A stretch of 60,486 bases of DNA from Tannerellaceae bacterium (GTDB lineage: Bacteria; Bacteroidota; Bacteroidia; Bacteroidales; Tannerellaceae): the NCBI GenBank assembly GCA_031280645.1, contig JAITGL010000045.1:1-60486 (forward strand), written 5' to 3'. Positions 43,202 to 52,423 of the stretch are shown one piece after another. How positions within the stretch are numbered: the stretch's first letter is position 1; the number at the start of each line of letters is the position of its first letter. Both the position numbers and the translations under genes were made by a program. Below the pieces are notes generated by a model. The model saw only the letters and a program-made list of their open reading frames with translations. It was not told where the DNA came from and ran no database searches.

Positions 43202-45100
43202 ATGAAAGCAATAAGACATATTAAAACCCTTGCGGCATCGCTGCTTATAGTAGCCCTGCAAGCATGCTCGTCGAGCGAAATGCTTGGCCCCGACGGCAAC
43301 AACCCCTCCGACAACAAGAAAACCCCCGTTAAGTTCTCATCCGACGCCAGCATCGGAACGCGCACCACAGCCGGAGGCAACGAATGGGTAACCAACGACT
43401 CGGTAGGCATCTATATGATGAGATTCGGCGACGGCATCGACCTAAGCATCGCCGACAACCGGATCTACGTAATACAGGCCGACGGCTCCACCCAAATAGC
43501 CCTCGAACCCGTTACGCACGAGCAAACAATCTACTACCCCGACGCTGCCACCTTCCTGAACTTCATCGCCTACTACCCCTGGCGACCATACGGCGACAAC
43601 GATATAAAAAACTATATCTACCCCGTAAACCTCAGCAACCAGGAAGACAGCGCCCACATCGACCTCCTCTACGGAACCTACGACGGAACCTACAACGGAA
43701 CCGGAACCGGCATCCAGCAATCATCCAACGCCGTCGACCTCCGGTTTGAACACCAGCTGAGCAAGCTTATCATCAACGTTAAAGCCGAAGACCCCACCGA
43801 CGTTATCATACCCGGCATGAACGCCATGATAAACAGCATGCAATCGCAGGCCGACTTTAACCTCGCAACCGGAGCCCTCGCCCTCAAAGGATCCAAAAAC
43901 GCCATCGGCATGGTAGGAATACCCATAACAACCGCCGGATACGACACCGCATTCCAGGCCATCATCCTGCCGCACACAATATCCTCCGCAGGCGACGAGC
44001 TCATACAGATGAATACCATCAAAAGGCAATTCTCCTGGGATATATCCCACTCCGTAATCGCCGCCTTCGACCCCGGCATGCAATACACCTTTAACCTCAC
44101 CCTCGTGGGCGAAAGCCAGGTATACTTCACAGCCGAGATCACCCCATGGCAAGACGGCGGCAGCATTACCGCCACCAAGCCCAACTCGCCCTCCGGAACC
44201 ATAACCAAAAGAGCCATAGCCGGCGGCCTCGACACCCTCGACGTGGTATTCATCCACCCCAAAGAACCCTTCATGATGGGATCTGCGCTAATCAACGGAA
44301 ATGTCGGCGGCATCCCCAGCACGCCCGCGCACAAGGTAACCCTCACCCAATCATTCCTGATGTGCCAGGGCGAGATAACCAATGCCGAGTTCGCCCTCTT
44401 CCTCAACGCCCACGGAGCCACCACAGGCTCCGCCAACGAAATAAATATGGACGTAAGGCCATGGATACCCGGAGTGACCGCCGCCTCCGTAAGAGTAGGA
44501 ATGTTAACCGACCCCAATCCCCCCACCATCGGCGACTACGGCCTTAGAGTATCCGGCGGCAAGATTGTTCCCTCGCCCGGACGCGACAACAACCCCACGG
44601 TAGGCGTAACCTGGTACGGAGCCCTTGCCTACGCCCGCTGGGCCGGCGGAACCCTGCCCACCGAAGCCCAATGGGAATACGCCGCCCGCGGAGGCCTGCC
44701 CGCAACCGCCAACTACGCCAACGGAACCGCCGACGGCAGCGGAACCCCGCCCCTAAGTAACTTCGCATGGTTCAACAAAGCCGGCGGCTCCGGCAACAAG
44801 CCGGTAGGCGCGCCGTTCACAGCCAACGGCTACAACCTGTACCACATGACGGGCAACATGAGCGAATGGGTGCTCGACCGCACGGCCACCAATACCGAAG
44901 GCTACCCCTCCGCCCTGCCCGTAACCGATCCAGGCGGAACCGGCGACGCCCTGCCGCTAACCGACGCCAGCATAGGCGTGCTGCGAGGAGGAGCATATAA
45001 CAGCCTTCAAAGCGAATCATACCTCGGCGTCCGCTTCACGATGAAAGTGAAAGACAGCAACAGCCATCAAGGCTTCCGCATAATCTTCCCGCTGCAATAA
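43202..45100 (+). CDS. Fimbrillin-like lipoprotein fused to a SUMF1 domain (copy 2)
   Basis: The 632-residue protein has the same plan as its upstream neighbour: lipobox LQAC, PVKFSSDASIGTRTTAGG, DSVGIYMMRFGDG, FEHQLSKLIINVK, then SUMF1 with SFLMCQGEITNAEFALFLN, LPTEAQWEYAARGG, YHMTGNMSEWVLD, LRGGAYNS and QGFRIIF. Divergence between the copies is substantial, so the duplication is not recent. The active-site cysteines are again absent. A terminator lies at 45210-45249. The role is unknown; a surface adhesin or minor fimbrial subunit is the best guess. Confidence 0.87.
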   Translation: MKAIRHIKTLAASLLIVALQACSSSEMLGPDGNNPSDNKKTPVKFSSDASIGTRTTAGGNEWVTNDSVGIYMMRFGDGIDLSIADNRIYVIQADGSTQIALEPVTHEQTIYYPDAATFLNFIAYYPWRPYGDNDIKNYIYPVNLSNQEDSAHIDLLYGTYDGTYNGTGTGIQQSSNAVDLRFEHQLSKLIINVKAEDPTDVIIPGMNAMINSMQSQADFNLATGALALKGSKNAIGMVGIPITTAGYDTAFQAIILPHTISSAGDELIQMNTIKRQFSWDISHSVIAAFDPGMQYTFNLTLVGESQVYFTAEITPWQDGGSITATKPNSPSGTITKRAIAGGLDTLDVVFIHPKEPFMMGSALINGNVGGIPSTPAHKVTLTQSFLMCQGEITNAEFALFLNAHGATTGSANEINMDVRPWIPGVTAASVRVGMLTDPNPPTIGDYGLRVSGGKIVPSPGRDNNPTVGVTWYGALAYARWAGGTLPTEAQWEYAARGGLPATANYANGTADGSGTPPLSNFAWFNKAGGSGNKPVGAPFTANGYNLYHMTGNMSEWVLDRTATNTEGYPSALPVTDPGGTGDALPLTDASIGVLRGGAYNSLQSESYLGVRFTMKVKDSNSHQGFRIIFPLQ

Positions 45101-45209
45101 GCGGCGTCCGGCGGCAGCGTCAAAGCAAGCGAAGCCCCGGTTCGACAACAAGTAATTGTTTTTTTTAGAAATAGAAATTTTTTCTCATCAAAGAGAAGCC
45201 AAAACCACC

Positions 45210-45249
45210 AGCCGCCTGCCGGGAGCGATCTTAGCAGGCGGCTATTTTT
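45210..45249 (+). terminator. Rho-independent terminator of the fimbrillin-SUMF1 operon
   Basis: A perfect 10-bp stem AGCCGCCTGC / GCAGGCGGCT with a 14-base loop is followed by ATTTTTA. Confidence 0.88.
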
Positions 45250-45310
45250 ATGTTCCGCGGGCGTAACCGGCTTGTTACCCCGGCCGCGAAACCTCGCAAG
45301 CCACCGCCCC

Positions 45311-46075
45311 AAACCTTTACAACGCCTGGAAACCTTCCGGGAATCCCGTTTGAGCTATTACAATGTTTGGAAACCTGCCGGGAATCCCGTTTGAAACTCT
45401 ACAACGCTTGAGATTCTTTCCGAAAACCGCCTTGAACCTTGACAATGCCTGGAAACCTTTCAAGAATCCCGGTTAGAGCTTTTATAACATTAAAATTACT
45501 TCCCGCAATTAATTTGGAGCCATTACAATATTGAAATCACTTCCCGCAATTAGTTTGGAGATATTGCAATATTGAAATTGCTTCCCGCAATTAGTTTAGA
45601 GATATTACAATATTGAAATTACTTCCCGCAATTAGTTTTAGAGCTATTACAATATTGAAATTGCTCTCCGCAATTAGATTTAATATATTACAATATTGCA
45701 TTTTTTTCACAGCATCAGATTTGAGCTTTTACAATATTGAAATTCTTCCCTGGAATTGGATTTGAATGTTTACAACATTGTGCGCCTTACTGCAATTGGA
45801 TTTGAACTTTTACAATATTGAAATATCTTCCAGGAATTGGATTTGAGCTTTTACAACATTGCGATATCTTTCTATAATTATATTTGAGCTTTTACAACAT
45901 TGTGATTCCAGCCAGGAATTAGATTTAAGCTTTTTACAATATTGTAATATCTTCCAAGAATTGGATTTGAACTTTTACAACATTGCAATTCCTTTCCAAG
46001 ATTAGATTTAAGCTTTTACAATATTGTAATGTCTTCCAAAAAAATTATTCTTTACAATATTTTGATTCCGTTCGC
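45311..46075. repeat. Array D: about 41-bp tandem repeats with an AATATT palindrome
   Basis: About 19 units start with ACAA at 45319, 45360, 45401, 45442, 45484, 45525, 45566, 45607, 45649, 45690, 45731, 45772, 45812, 45853, 45894, 45936, 45977, 46018 and 46054. All steps are 40-42 bp except the last (36). The core tends to the perfect palindrome TTACAATATTGTAA. The first four units are a different subfamily (ACAACGCCTGGAAACC, then CCGGGAATCCCG). The middle ones carry CTTCCCGCAATTAG and the later ones CTTCCAGGAATTGG. The array lies in the convergent space between the fimbrillin-SUMF1 operon and the lut operon. Stops interrupt most frames. Confidence 0.9.
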
Positions 46076-46343
46076 GAATCCGGTTGTGGTTTCCCATTTC
46101 CAGAAGCTTCCGCGCCGGTAGCGATGTACAAGGCCGGCGTTGCTGCAACTGCGGCGGCTCCCGGCCGGTACGCCGGGCAGGCTCATTAATGCCGGTCTTT
46201 TCCTGAGAGATTAAAACCCGGTTTGCTCCCGAAGGATGTTAATGTCATACGGTTTGCGATACGTTAACGGTTAACGCATCTTGCAGGAAATTATTGGGGG
46301 GAGAACGCAGCGGCTTGCTGCCTCGAAAGCTGCCGCGGGGGCT

Positions 46344-46823
46344 TCAATCGAACAGGATAACGGTCATTTCGCGCGCTCCGTGGGCGCCATAAACGAGGCT
46401 TTGCTCGATGTCGGCGGTTTTCGACGGGCCGCTGATAAACACTCCGAAGCCGAAGGTTTCGACGGCGAGCCGGTCGTAGGCCTGTTGCATGTCGGCGATG
46501 ATGTCAGAGGTTTTCAGCTTCAGGATGAGGTGTGGGGTGATGAATGGCAGGATGCGGTGTGGGAGGTCGCCGTCGTCGAGCCAGATGGCTCCGTTTTCGG
46601 CAACGCCGAATTGTCCGGGGAACAGCACTTCGGGGAGCTTGTCCCAGCGTTCGGGGTCGTCGGCGGGGTTTTGGTATTCGCGGGCTACTTCGGGGTTGGT
46701 AAAGTCGAGCAGGTTGGGCCATTTATCAAGGGGAATGTCTTCTTCTTTGTGATAGAAGAGGGTTTCGGCTCCTGCGGCGCGGGCGTTTCTTATAAATGTA
46801 TTAAGCAGTACGGTGCGGCTCAT
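46344..46823 (-). CDS. lutC: LutC-like LUD-domain protein (lactate utilisation)
   Basis: The ATG at 46823 overlaps the lutB stop by 4 bp (ATGA) and gives 159 residues, shorter than the roughly 200-240 of typical LutC. The C-terminal half shows the LUD core (QFGVAENGAIWLDDGDLPHRILPFITPHLILKL; GFGVFISGPSKTADIEQSLVYGAHG, read as two blocks). With LutA and LutB it forms the iron-sulfur complex that oxidises L-lactate to pyruvate in the cytoplasm. The frame upstream of 46823 overlaps lutB and is not used. Confidence 0.88.
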   Translation of the reverse strand: MSRTVLLNTFIRNARAAGAETLFYHKEEDIPLDKWPNLLDFTNPEVAREYQNPADDPERWDKLPEVLFPGQFGVAENGAIWLDDGDLPHRILPFITPHLILKLKTSDIIADMQQAYDRLAVETFGFGVFISGPSKTADIEQSLVYGAHGAREMTVILFD

Positions 46824-48193
46824 ATTTTTTTTCTCGATTCGTGTTTGGAGTACCATTGCTGGAATGTTTGCCGTGGAGGGACGGGCAGTTTGCGGCCTTT
46901 TGTCCATGACCGCAGCGGGATGTAAAGTATGGCGGGGAAGTATCGGAGCACAAGTCTGCCTATTGCTCCGCCTGTCCGGTACAATGCGTTGTTCGACAAT
47001 CCCCAGGCTGCAACTTTCAGGGCGGCGCGCCTGATAAGGGGCGTTGATCCTTGCGAGTTTAATTCCTGCCTCAAGTTGTAAAGGTTTTCGTGGAGGCTAA
47101 CTTTTACGGGGCAGACATTGGCGCACGATCCGCATAGCGAGCATGCAAAGGGGAGGTCGGCCGAGGCGGCGGGATTGCGCAGCGGAGCGAGTACGGAGCC
47201 TATCGGTCCGGGGATAAGGCTTCCGTAGCTGTGGCCTCCGCTTCGCCGGTAAACGGGGCATGTGTTTATGCAGGCTCCGCATCGGATGCACTTCAGCGCG
47301 TTGCGGTAGGCGTGGTTGTGGGATAGTTTGTTGCGCCCGTTGTCTACAATAATAACGTACATCTTTCCGCCGGGCTTGGGCTTGTTGTAGTGCGAGGTGT
47401 AGGAGGTTATGGCTTGCCCGGTTGCGCTTCGTGCCAGCAGGCGTGTAAATACGCCGAGGTCGGTCATCCGCGGAATTACCTTGTCGATTCCTACGCAGTG
47501 TATTTGCAGGGGGGCGGCGTGTATTCCCATGTCGGCGTTGCCTTCGTTGGTGCATACTACAACGGTTCCGGTTTCGGCCACTGCGAAGTTTACGCCTGTG
47601 ATGGCTGCGTCGGCGGTAAGGAATTTTTGCCGGAGGTATTTCCGGGCTACTTCGGTGAGGTAGTCGGGGTCTGATGCTCCTTTTTGTGATCCGAGGTTCC
47701 GGTGGAATGTTTTGCCGATTTCTTCTTTCCGGAGGTGTATTGCGGGTAGCACAATATGGCTTGGCGGTTCTTTCCGTAGCTGCATTATACATTCGCCGAG
47801 GTCGGTGTCGGTTACTTCGAGGCCTTGTATGGCGAGGTATTGGTTGAGGCCGCATTCTTCGGTGAGCATCGACTTGCTTTTTACTACGCGCTTAACTCCG
47901 TTTACTCTTAGGAGGGTTGCAATATATCCGCACATCAGCACGTCGTTTGCGGCTTCCATCACGATGGCTCCGTTCTGTTTTGCGGCTTCGGCAAATTGTC
48001 GGATGTAGGCAGGGAGCTGTGCGATTGTTTCTTCTTTTATTAACGAGGCTTGTTCGCGCAGTTCTTCCCAGTTGGGCGTTGAGGCGGCGGCTGCGTCGCG
48101 CTTGCGTCGCACCATCCAGAGGGTTTCGTCGTGCCATGCGGCTCGTCTGGCGTCGCGCAGGAATTTCGCGGCTTTATGTGCATGTGTTTTCAC
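46820..48193 (-). CDS. lutB: LutB-like iron-sulfur LUD-domain protein (lactate utilisation)
   Basis: The best start is the GTG at 48193, which overlaps the lutA stop (GTGA); it gives 457 residues, close to the family length. The N-terminal two thirds are the LUD domain (EECGLNQYLAIQGLEVTDTDLGECIMQL; FAVAETGTVVVCTNEGNADM). Two ferredoxin-like cluster sites follow: CIRCGACINTCPVY and CSLCGSCANVCPVKV. It is the electron-carrying subunit of the LutABC lactate oxidase. Earlier in-frame codons run into lutA and look non-coding. Confidence 0.92.
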   Translation of the reverse strand: MKTHAHKAAKFLRDARRAAWHDETLWMVRRKRDAAAASTPNWEELREQASLIKEETIAQLPAYIRQFAEAAKQNGAIVMEAANDVLMCGYIATLLRVNGVKRVVKSKSMLTEECGLNQYLAIQGLEVTDTDLGECIMQLRKEPPSHIVLPAIHLRKEEIGKTFHRNLGSQKGASDPDYLTEVARKYLRQKFLTADAAITGVNFAVAETGTVVVCTNEGNADMGIHAAPLQIHCVGIDKVIPRMTDLGVFTRLLARSATGQAITSYTSHYNKPKPGGKMYVIIVDNGRNKLSHNHAYRNALKCIRCGACINTCPVYRRSGGHSYGSLIPGPIGSVLAPLRNPAASADLPFACSLCGSCANVCPVKVSLHENLYNLRQELNSQGSTPLIRRAALKVAAWGLSNNALYRTGGAIGRLVLRYFPAILYIPLRSWTKGRKLPVPPRQTFQQWYSKHESRKKI

Positions 48194-48939
48194 AGTTGTG
48201 TTGTTTGCAGGATTTCGGCAACGTGGGTCACTTTTGTTTTCAGTCCGTTCCGGCGGATTATTCCTTCGAGGTGCATGAGGCACGACATGTCGGTAGCGGT
48301 TATATATTCGGCTCCGTTGCGTATGTGGTCGTTGAGGCGGTCGGTTCCCATTTTAATTGATATGTCGGGTTCGAGGATGGAGAATGTTCCGCCGAATCCG
48401 CAGCATTCGTCGTTACGGTTGAGTTCGGCAATGGTTATTCCTTCGGTTTTCTCGAGCAGCGTATGAACTTTTGAGAAGGCTATTTGTCCCAGTTCGCCGG
48501 TTGAGGCGAGTTCAAGTCCGCGTAATCCGTGGCAACTGTGGTGTATTCCTACTCGATGGGGGAAACGGAGCTTCATGTCTTCTATTTGCAGAACGTCGAC
48601 AATAAACTCGCAGAGTTCGTAAATGGAGTCGCTAAGTTTTTCAACTTCGGCTGTCTGCTCAATCTTTTCATAATTCGCCCTTATATGATACACGCAGCTT
48701 CCCGACGGACATACAACGTAATCGTAGCAGGCAAAGAGCTCCGCCATTTTCCGGCAGAGCTTGAGGGTCTCGGCGGCGGCTCCGCTGTTGGCAAGCGGCT
48801 GTCCGCAGCATTGCTGTTTGGGCGGGCACGAAATGTTAACGCCCAGTTTTTGCAGCGTTCGTAAGGCGGCGATGCCTACGCGGGGATATAATTGGTCGAT
48901 ATAGCAGGGAATAAACAGGCCTATTTTGTAATTGATCAT
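48190..48939 (-). CDS. lutA: LutA-like (Fe-S)-binding oxidoreductase subunit
   Basis: The protein has 249 residues from the ATG at 48939. It carries the two cysteine-rich CCG modules of the family: CPPKQQCCGQP early and HHSCHGLRGLEL...NECCGFGGTF-like sequence later (NDECCGFGG). These bind a 4Fe-4S cluster in succinate dehydrogenase/heterodisulfide reductase-like subunits. It is the first gene of lutA-lutB-lutC, with 4-bp overlaps at both junctions. A TATATTTG element lies upstream. Confidence 0.92.
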   Translation of the reverse strand: MINYKIGLFIPCYIDQLYPRVGIAALRTLQKLGVNISCPPKQQCCGQPLANSGAAAETLKLCRKMAELFACYDYVVCPSGSCVYHIRANYEKIEQTAEVEKLSDSIYELCEFIVDVLQIEDMKLRFPHRVGIHHSCHGLRGLELASTGELGQIAFSKVHTLLEKTEGITIAELNRNDECCGFGGTFSILEPDISIKMGTDRLNDHIRNGAEYITATDMSCLMHLEGIIRRNGLKTKVTHVAEILQTTQL

Positions 48940-48964
48940 GGCATTAGTATTTTGTTTAATCGCG

Positions 48965-48972
48965 CACAAATA
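48965..48972 (-). promoter_or_regulatory. Candidate -7 element of the lut operon
   Basis: TATATTTG on the minus strand matches TAnnTTTG, 26 bp upstream of the lutA ATG. No clear -33 element is visible. Confidence 0.5.
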
Positions 48973-49005
48973 TAGTATTATTCTCTTGCCGGGATCAGCT
49001 TGTTT

Positions 49006-49596
49006 TCATTTGTATCTATGATTTCTAATTAATTCGGCAGCTTCTTTGTTATGAAAAATCATGGCTTCTTCTTCGGGGGTACAATAGTTGTCAATAATGG
49101 TTTTAAGGGTTTTATCGGCTCCGTTGTCGAGGAGTATTTTTATGGCTTCGAGATCGTTGCGGGCGGCTGCCATGTGCAGTGGGGTCCAGCTATTGTAAGT
49201 CATTCGGTTATTATCTTCTATTCTTGCGCCGGCATTGATATCTGCGTCGCTGTTGAGTAGAAGTTGCAGTATTTCGTATTTGTGCGGCAGTGTGCGGTCA
49301 ATGCAACTGTGTAGAGGGGTATATCCTTCGCTATCGACAAAGCGCAGGTTGATATTTTTAGTAATCATCCATTTAACACATTCGAGCGGGGCGCAATCTA
49401 TGGCGTTGGTTATCCAGTTGCGGCCTACGGAGTCATAATTGTCAAGGCCGTTGGGGAAGTTGGGGAGCGTTGCGGCCAATTGTTCCCAATCGTCGACTGT
49501 TCCGTTTAGCAAGCTATTTAAAATAATGGCGTTTTTTCTGTCGCCGTCGCTTTCAAATTCTTGCACAAGAATATAGTTAGCTTTTTGTGGATTCAA
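49006..49596 (-). CDS. Ankyrin-repeat protein
   Basis: The 196-residue cytoplasmic protein has three to four ankyrin repeats in its second half: GYTPLHSCIDRTLPHKYEILQLLLNSDADINA, SWTPLHMAAARNDLEAIKILLDNGADKTL and CTPEEEAMIFHNKEAAELIRN, each read separately. The N-terminal 60 residues are unassigned. It overlaps the end of sufE by 20 bp, an unusually long overlap that implies coupled translation. Ankyrin repeats bind proteins; the partner is unknown. Confidence 0.85.
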   Translation of the reverse strand: MNPQKANYILVQEFESDGDRKNAIILNSLLNGTVDDWEQLAATLPNFPNGLDNYDSVGRNWITNAIDCAPLECVKWMITKNINLRFVDSEGYTPLHSCIDRTLPHKYEILQLLLNSDADINAGARIEDNNRMTYNSWTPLHMAAARNDLEAIKILLDNGADKTLKTIIDNYCTPEEEAMIFHNKEAAELIRNHRYK

Positions 49597-50002
49597 ATGC
49601 TAACGCGTGCATTTTCATCCGTCGTATCATGGATGAGAGGCCGTTTGAACGTGTTGGCGAGAGGTGTTCGCGAAGGCCTATACTGTTGATGAAATACAGG
49701 TCGGCGTCAATGATTTCGCGAGGGGTGTGTCCTGAGAGGATGCCAACCAGCAGGGCGATTATTCCTTTTACTATCACGGCGTCGCTTTCGGCTTTGAAGT
49801 GCATTGTTCCGTTGTTGAAGTCGGCTTGTAGCCATACGCGGCTTTGGCATCCTTCGATGAGGTTATTTTCCGTTTTATATGCTTCGTCGAGCGGTGGGAG
49901 ATTGTTTCCCATGTCGATCAGGTAGGCATATTTGTCGACCCAATCGTCAAAGATGGCGAACTCCTCTATGATTTCGTCTTGTAAGGCGTTGATGGTTTTC
50001 AT
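49577..50002 (-). CDS. sufE: SufE-family sulfur acceptor
   Basis: SufE takes persulfide sulfur from the cysteine desulfurase SufS for iron-sulfur cluster assembly. From the ATG at 50002 the protein has 141 residues, starting MKTINALQDEIIEEFAIFDDW as in Bacteroidales SufE. The acceptor cysteine is in ENNLIEGCQSRVWL. SHTPREIID-like sequence (GHTPREIIDADLYFI) is also typical. A GTG at 50011 that overlaps the upstream stop (GTGA) is the alternative start. The other suf genes are not in the window. Confidence 0.92.
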   Translation of the reverse strand: MKTINALQDEIIEEFAIFDDWVDKYAYLIDMGNNLPPLDEAYKTENNLIEGCQSRVWLQADFNNGTMHFKAESDAVIVKGIIALLVGILSGHTPREIIDADLYFINSIGLREHLSPTRSNGLSSMIRRMKMHALAFESTKS

Positions 50003-50007
50003 GTTGT

Positions 50008-50994
50008 TCACGGCGTTGAGTATATGACTTCCAGAACGGTTTGTCCAACGGCTTTTAGGGTTTCGTGATTGATTATATTAATATTATCGTTGTGCGTATG
50101 CCAATGGGGGGCAAAACCTGCGTCGGTATTTGTGTCGTAATTAATAATGTCGATGCAGGGAATTTTCCTGCCGGCAATTACATATTGATGGTCGTCTGTT
50201 ATGTTGCCTCCTTTTTGGTTCACAAAATATTTACCGTATCCAAGGTCGCGTGCGGTGTTCCATACTTTGTCGAGCAGGTCGGGGGCGCTGTTGGCTGAGG
50301 TTTGTTCGCGGAGGAAGGTGGCGTTTCGGGCTCCGACCATGTCGAGTAGTATGCCGTATTGTGCGCGGTAGTTGAGTTTGTGTGGGTTGCGGGCCCAAAA
50401 TTGCGATCCGAGGCACCATGAGTGATTATCGGTTAGCGTGGTTTCAAAGTTTGGAACGCCATAGTCTTCTGCATCGAAAAAGATAATGTCGATACCGATA
50501 TGCGGTGGTTGTTGCCTGATGAGGCGCGCTATTTCGAGTAATACTCCTACGCCGCTGGCTCCGTCGTCGGCTCCGTCGATGGGTTGCCGTTGTTGTGCAT
50601 GGTTGGCGTCGCGATCGGCGTAAGGGCGTGTGTCCCAATGGGCAAAAAGGAGTATGCGCTGTGGGTTGTCGGGGTTGAATGATCCTACGATATTACGGGC
50701 GTCGAGCTTCGCGCCATTGTATGCCTGGAGTGTCATTTCCTGAACAAACATTGTGGCCCCGAATCGTTTAAGCTGGTCGATTAGGTAATTGCCGCATGCT
50801 ATATGCGGAGGAGTGTTGGGCACTCTGGGGCCAAATTGGATTTGCTGCCGAATGAAGAGGTATGCGCTATCGGCGTTGAAAGCTGGGGCAACAACTGCTT
50901 GGTTTTGAAGGTTGCTTGTATTGTTTTTGTTGTTATTGGCGCACGACAGGAGCATCGAGACGATAACGAGTGGTATGTACTTTAGGGTTTTCAC
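50008..50994 (-). CDS. M28-family lipoprotein (glutaminyl cyclase/aminopeptidase type)
   Basis: The 328-residue protein has a signal peptide with lipobox LLSC (near Cys18). The zinc-dependent M28 fold shows its metal ligands in order: LFAHWDTRPYAD, DGADDGASGVGVLLEI, FFDAEDYG and TDDHQYVI, then HWHTHNDNINI. Bacteroidales relatives cyclise N-terminal Gln of exported proteins to pyroglutamate; aminopeptidase activity is the alternative. The gene lies between dnaA (31-bp gap) and sufE. Confidence 0.9.
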   Translation of the reverse strand: MKTLKYIPLVIVSMLLSCANNNKNNTSNLQNQAVVAPAFNADSAYLFIRQQIQFGPRVPNTPPHIACGNYLIDQLKRFGATMFVQEMTLQAYNGAKLDARNIVGSFNPDNPQRILLFAHWDTRPYADRDANHAQQRQPIDGADDGASGVGVLLEIARLIRQQPPHIGIDIIFFDAEDYGVPNFETTLTDNHSWCLGSQFWARNPHKLNYRAQYGILLDMVGARNATFLREQTSANSAPDLLDKVWNTARDLGYGKYFVNQKGGNITDDHQYVIAGRKIPCIDIINYDTNTDAGFAPHWHTHNDNINIINHETLKAVGQTVLEVIYSTP

Positions 50995-51025
50995 GGTGTT
51001 AGAGGGCTGAATATTGTTTAGGGAT

Positions 51026-52423
51026 TCAAAAATTCAGCCGCTTGTCAATGTCGTCAATCATGGCTTTGAACTGCTTGTCGAACTTCATTTGATCTTGTAT
51101 TGTCTTTATGGCGTGCATAACTGTTGCATGGTCTCTTCCGCCGACAACTTTGCCGATGTGTTCGAGGGATCTATCGGTATAGATTCGTGCGAAATACATG
51201 GTGATTTGCCTGGCCTGTACTTTTTCACGCTTGCGCGAGGCGGTGTGAATATCTGCGGGCGTGAGGTTAAAATAATCGCAAATGAGTTCTTGTATGCCTT
51301 CAATAGTATGTTTTTGCTTATCAACGATTGGCAACGACTGCCCTATGATACGCTTTGCAAGAGCAATGTCGATGGGTACGTTGCTGATAACGGAGTATGC
51401 GTACAATGAGATGAGTATGCCTTCGAGGTCTCGAACGTTATTGATTACGTGCTCGGCGATGAAGTTGATTACGTCGTCGTCAATGTTAATAGAGTCGAGC
51501 GTGGCTTTGTAGCGGAGTATTTTCCGCCGGAGTTCGATGTCGGGGCGGAAGAGTTCTGCGGTTAATCCCCAGCGCAGTCGTGTAATCATACGTTCTTCCA
51601 TGCCGTGCATGTCGACGGGAGGTTTGTCGGAAGTAAGTATGAGTTGTTTATTGAGCTGGTGGAGGTGATTAAATATGTGGAAAAAAGTATTTTGTGTTTT
51701 CTCCAAGCCTATGAATTCTTGTATGTCGTCGATTATGAGTACATCGAGGCTTTGATAAAAGTGCAGGAAATCGTTGCTCATGTTTTTGCGTGTAGCCTCG
51801 GCGTATTGTGTTTTGAATATTTGCGAGGATACGCAGACAACTTTAAGTTCGGGGGCTAATTCTTTAATTTGCACGCCAACAGCATTGCAGAAGTGTGTTT
51901 TACCAACGCCCGATTGTCCGAAAATAAATAGCGGATTAAATGCGGTTCTGCCCGGATTGGCGGCTACTTGCTGTCCGGCCACACGCACAAATCTGTTGCT
52001 TCTGCCTTCGAGGAAGTTCTCAAAGTTGTATTTGGGGTTGAGGTAGGAATTAAGATCTTGCGGTGCAGCTGGGATGAATAGTGCAGATGCTTTGTTTTCC
52101 GGTTTCTGCGCAACGGCGGTGTATGCCGTTCCGCGTTCGGTGGGATAGTCGATAGTGCTGCCTGTGGAAGTGTCTACCATTACGCGATAGTTAAGGATAG
52201 TTCCCGGTCCTATTACGCGGTCGATGGTGATCTTGAGAACGGTTGGGGCGTATTTTTCTTCTATATATTCGTAAAAAAATTGGCTTGGCACCTGTATTGT
52301 GAACTTGTTGTTTTCGTACGACAACGGTTTAATAGGTTTAAACCAAGTGTTATAAACGGCTTCGGGAACTATGTCTCGAATTACTGTTAGGCACTGAGCC
52401 CAAAGTTCTAAATGATTGTTCAT
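51026..52423 (-). CDS. dnaA: Chromosomal replication initiator DnaA
   Basis: The 465-residue protein shows all four domains. Domain I is at the N-terminus (LWAQCLTVIRDIVPEAVYNTWFKPI). Domain III is the AAA+ ATPase, with Walker A FGQSGVGKTHFCNAVG and Walker B LDVLIIDDIQEF. Domain IV binds DnaA boxes (REKVQARQITMYFARIYTDRSLEHIGKVVGGRDHATVMHAI, in two parts). It initiates replication and may also act as a transcription factor. It is followed by the M28 peptidase gene. No cluster of DnaA boxes was found next to it. Confidence 0.97.
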   Translation of the reverse strand: MNNHLELWAQCLTVIRDIVPEAVYNTWFKPIKPLSYENNKFTIQVPSQFFYEYIEEKYAPTVLKITIDRVIGPGTILNYRVMVDTSTGSTIDYPTERGTAYTAVAQKPENKASALFIPAAPQDLNSYLNPKYNFENFLEGRSNRFVRVAGQQVAANPGRTAFNPLFIFGQSGVGKTHFCNAVGVQIKELAPELKVVCVSSQIFKTQYAEATRKNMSNDFLHFYQSLDVLIIDDIQEFIGLEKTQNTFFHIFNHLHQLNKQLILTSDKPPVDMHGMEERMITRLRWGLTAELFRPDIELRRKILRYKATLDSINIDDDVINFIAEHVINNVRDLEGILISLYAYSVISNVPIDIALAKRIIGQSLPIVDKQKHTIEGIQELICDYFNLTPADIHTASRKREKVQARQITMYFARIYTDRSLEHIGKVVGGRDHATVMHAIKTIQDQMKFDKQFKAMIDDIDKRLNF

